DNA of 7,916 nt, taken from the NCBI GenBank assembly GCA_905479845.1, contig CAJQOB010000143.1:1-7916 (forward strand), given 5' to 3'. Source of the DNA: an uncultured Flavobacteriales bacterium. GTDB taxonomy: Bacteria; Bacteroidota; Bacteroidia; Flavobacteriales_D; Crocinitomicaceae. Shown here one piece after another: positions 7,002 to 7,916 of the stretch; position 1 is the first letter of the stretch; every line of letters begins with the position of its first letter. The notes beneath the pieces were generated by a model. The model had not been told where the DNA came from. It made no database searches and was given only the letters and a program-made list of their open reading frames with translations. The translations under genes and the position numbers were made by a program.

Positions 7002-7021
7002 ACAATCCAACACCGCCGAAG
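7002..7021. repeat. Exact 20-bp direct repeat, copy 2
   Basis: This is the second copy of ACAATCCAACACCGCCGAAG (first at 6175-6194), in the gap between msrA and the TPR gene. Here the ATCCAACA core is doubled in tandem (6997-7004 and 7005-7012). A further copy lies at 7042-7049, inside the last codons of the TPR gene. The 166-base gap around it otherwise shows no recognisable promoter or hairpin. Confidence 0.6.
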
Positions 7022-7038
7022 GCATTAGCCGAATCCAA

Positions 7039-7809
7039 TCAATCCAACAAAGTTCCCTCGCCACGTAATTTCTGGAATCGTTTCCGAGCTTCAGTAGTGT
7101 ACAAGCTTCCCTTGTGATCGAATAGAATTCTTCGGTAGTATTCCTTCGCCTTGTCTGGGTTGAGCAAGTTATTCTCGTAGATTTCCCCTAACTGAAATAA
7201 AGCATCATCTGCTAAAATATCCGTTGGGTAGTACTTCATCAATTCATCCAACGATTCAACCGCTTTGTTCCATTCGCCTCGAAGTTGATAAGCGTGGGCC
7301 TTTTTCATCAAAATCTCATCTCCCAAGCTATGCGCAGGGTATTCCTCCACAATACTATCGAAATACGTAAACGCTCTATCGTACTGATGTTGTTCAATCA
7401 GTAAATCTGCTCGAGCAAACCAATTCATCGCGATATAATTGCTGTCGAGACCGTAATTGTCCGTGATCATCAATGAGAGGTTCAAGGCATCATTTGCGAT
7501 GAGTTTTGTCGTTGCCTGTTTCAGGACGTCCAATTGTGACTGGGCATAATCGAACTCCCCGTCGTAATAGAAAATCCGGGCATTTTTGAATTTCGCCTCG
7601 TGACCTATCGCTTCAAATTTATAATCCTTATCAACCTGACTGTAGAGTAGTGCTGCTTCCCAAATATCTCCGTCCAAAACATGAACATCGGCCAATTGCA
7701 TTTTCACTTCTGATTTCTGCATCATGGAGATTCCAGGAATGTCCAAAGCATTCGTTAGTGTTGAAATTGCTTCTTCTGAATTGTCTGCGTAAAACGCTTG
7801 AATGTACGT
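7039..7809 (-). CDS. TPR-repeat protein, 5' end missing or disrupted
   Basis: Helical-repeat protein with at least five TPR-like units. Counted from a TTG at 7744-7746, they lie at about residues 14-45, 51-80, 106-139, 143-176 and 180-214. The last ends in ILFDHKGSLYTTEARKRFQK, a common TPR C-terminus in Bacteroidota. No ATG precedes the conserved part. The frame stays open upstream of the TTG and reads TPR-like as far as about 7809 (YIQAFYADNSEEAISTL). It then turns into Cys/Phe-rich sequence and meets a TGA at 7882-7884. The gene therefore lacks its 5' part here, so the listed end marks where coding character stops and is not a start codon. TPRs mediate protein contacts, and a tol-pal- or BamD-like envelope role is possible but unsupported. 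The stop lies 166 bases before the msrA start on the same strand. Confidence 0.75.
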   Translation of the reverse strand, partial: TYIQAFYADNSEEAISTLTNALDIPGISMMQKSEVKMQLADVHVLDGDIWEAALLYSQVDKDYKFEAIGHEAKFKNARIFYYDGEFDYAQSQLDVLKQATTKLIANDALNLSLMITDNYGLDSNYIAMNWFARADLLIEQHQYDRAFTYFDSIVEEYPAHSLGDEILMKKAHAYQLRGEWNKAVESLDELMKYYPTDILADDALFQLGEIYENNLLNPDKAKEYYRRILFDHKGSLYTTEARKRFQKLRGEGTLLD

Positions 7810-7916
7810 GACTTCACTGTTACAGAACTCGACGAAACAATTGCGGCTTACAAAGAAGCGCTTGGGAGAGTTGGAACGAATTCAAGCTCTTTGCCTTTAG
7901 TCCTGGAACTCACGCA
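7810..7916 (+). CDS. Coding-like fragment on the opposite strand, open to the window edge
   Basis: From about 7810 the plus strand reads V-T-E-L-D-E-T-I-A-A-Y-K-E-A-L-G-R-V-G-T-N and on without a stop to the edge. Codons strongly favour a purine in first position, as in real genes, and LDETIAAYKEAL resembles a TPR helix. The frame opens after a TGA at 7777-7779 and has no ATG, so the true 5' end is absent. It starts where the minus-strand TPR gene loses coding character. Only about 35 codons are visible, so chance cannot be excluded. Confidence 0.35.

Overview
The window looks like chromosomal DNA of a Bacteroidota member, probably of the Flavobacteriales. This rests on three things seen in the sequence: AT-rich starts without Shine-Dalgarno sites, a TAnnTTTG promoter element, and protein types familiar from that phylum (a short second DnaE beside DinB, TPR proteins, and a signal peptide cleaved before Gln). 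No tRNA, rRNA, CRISPR array, insertion sequence or phage gene was seen.

Layout. At the left edge is the 5' part of a secreted or membrane-anchored TPR-like protein on the minus strand (1-389). It diverges from a DNA polymerase III alpha-subunit paralogue (653-3721) across a 263-base intergenic region that holds two dyad-symmetric elements and a promoter-like site. A 174-base gap with a REP-like inverted repeat separates dnaE from dinB, a DNA polymerase IV gene (3896-5101). Two GNAT acetyltransferases follow on the same strand, overlapping by ATGA (5149-5562 and 5559-6158). Converging on them from the right are a lipoprotein-type methionine sulfoxide reductase A (6237-6872) and a 5'-incomplete TPR protein (7039 to about 7809). 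The last ~107 bases read as coding on the opposite strand, so there may be a rearrangement or assembly junction near 7810.

Function. The central theme is DNA damage tolerance. A short C-family polymerase lies beside a Y-family polymerase, and both keep their catalytic carboxylates. This resembles the ImuB/DnaE2 mutasome arrangement, but the Y-family partner is a complete Pol IV rather than a catalytically dead ImuB. No LexA/UmuD-like regulator or ImuA lies in the window. The dyads upstream of dnaE are candidate sites for whatever controls the cassette. MsrA adds oxidative-damage repair, though nothing in the sequence ties it to the polymerases by operon structure.

The points most worth checking are the operator-like dyads before dnaE, the exact 20-bp repeat flanking msrA, the REP-like element inside the polymerase pair, and the coding-strand switch at the right end.
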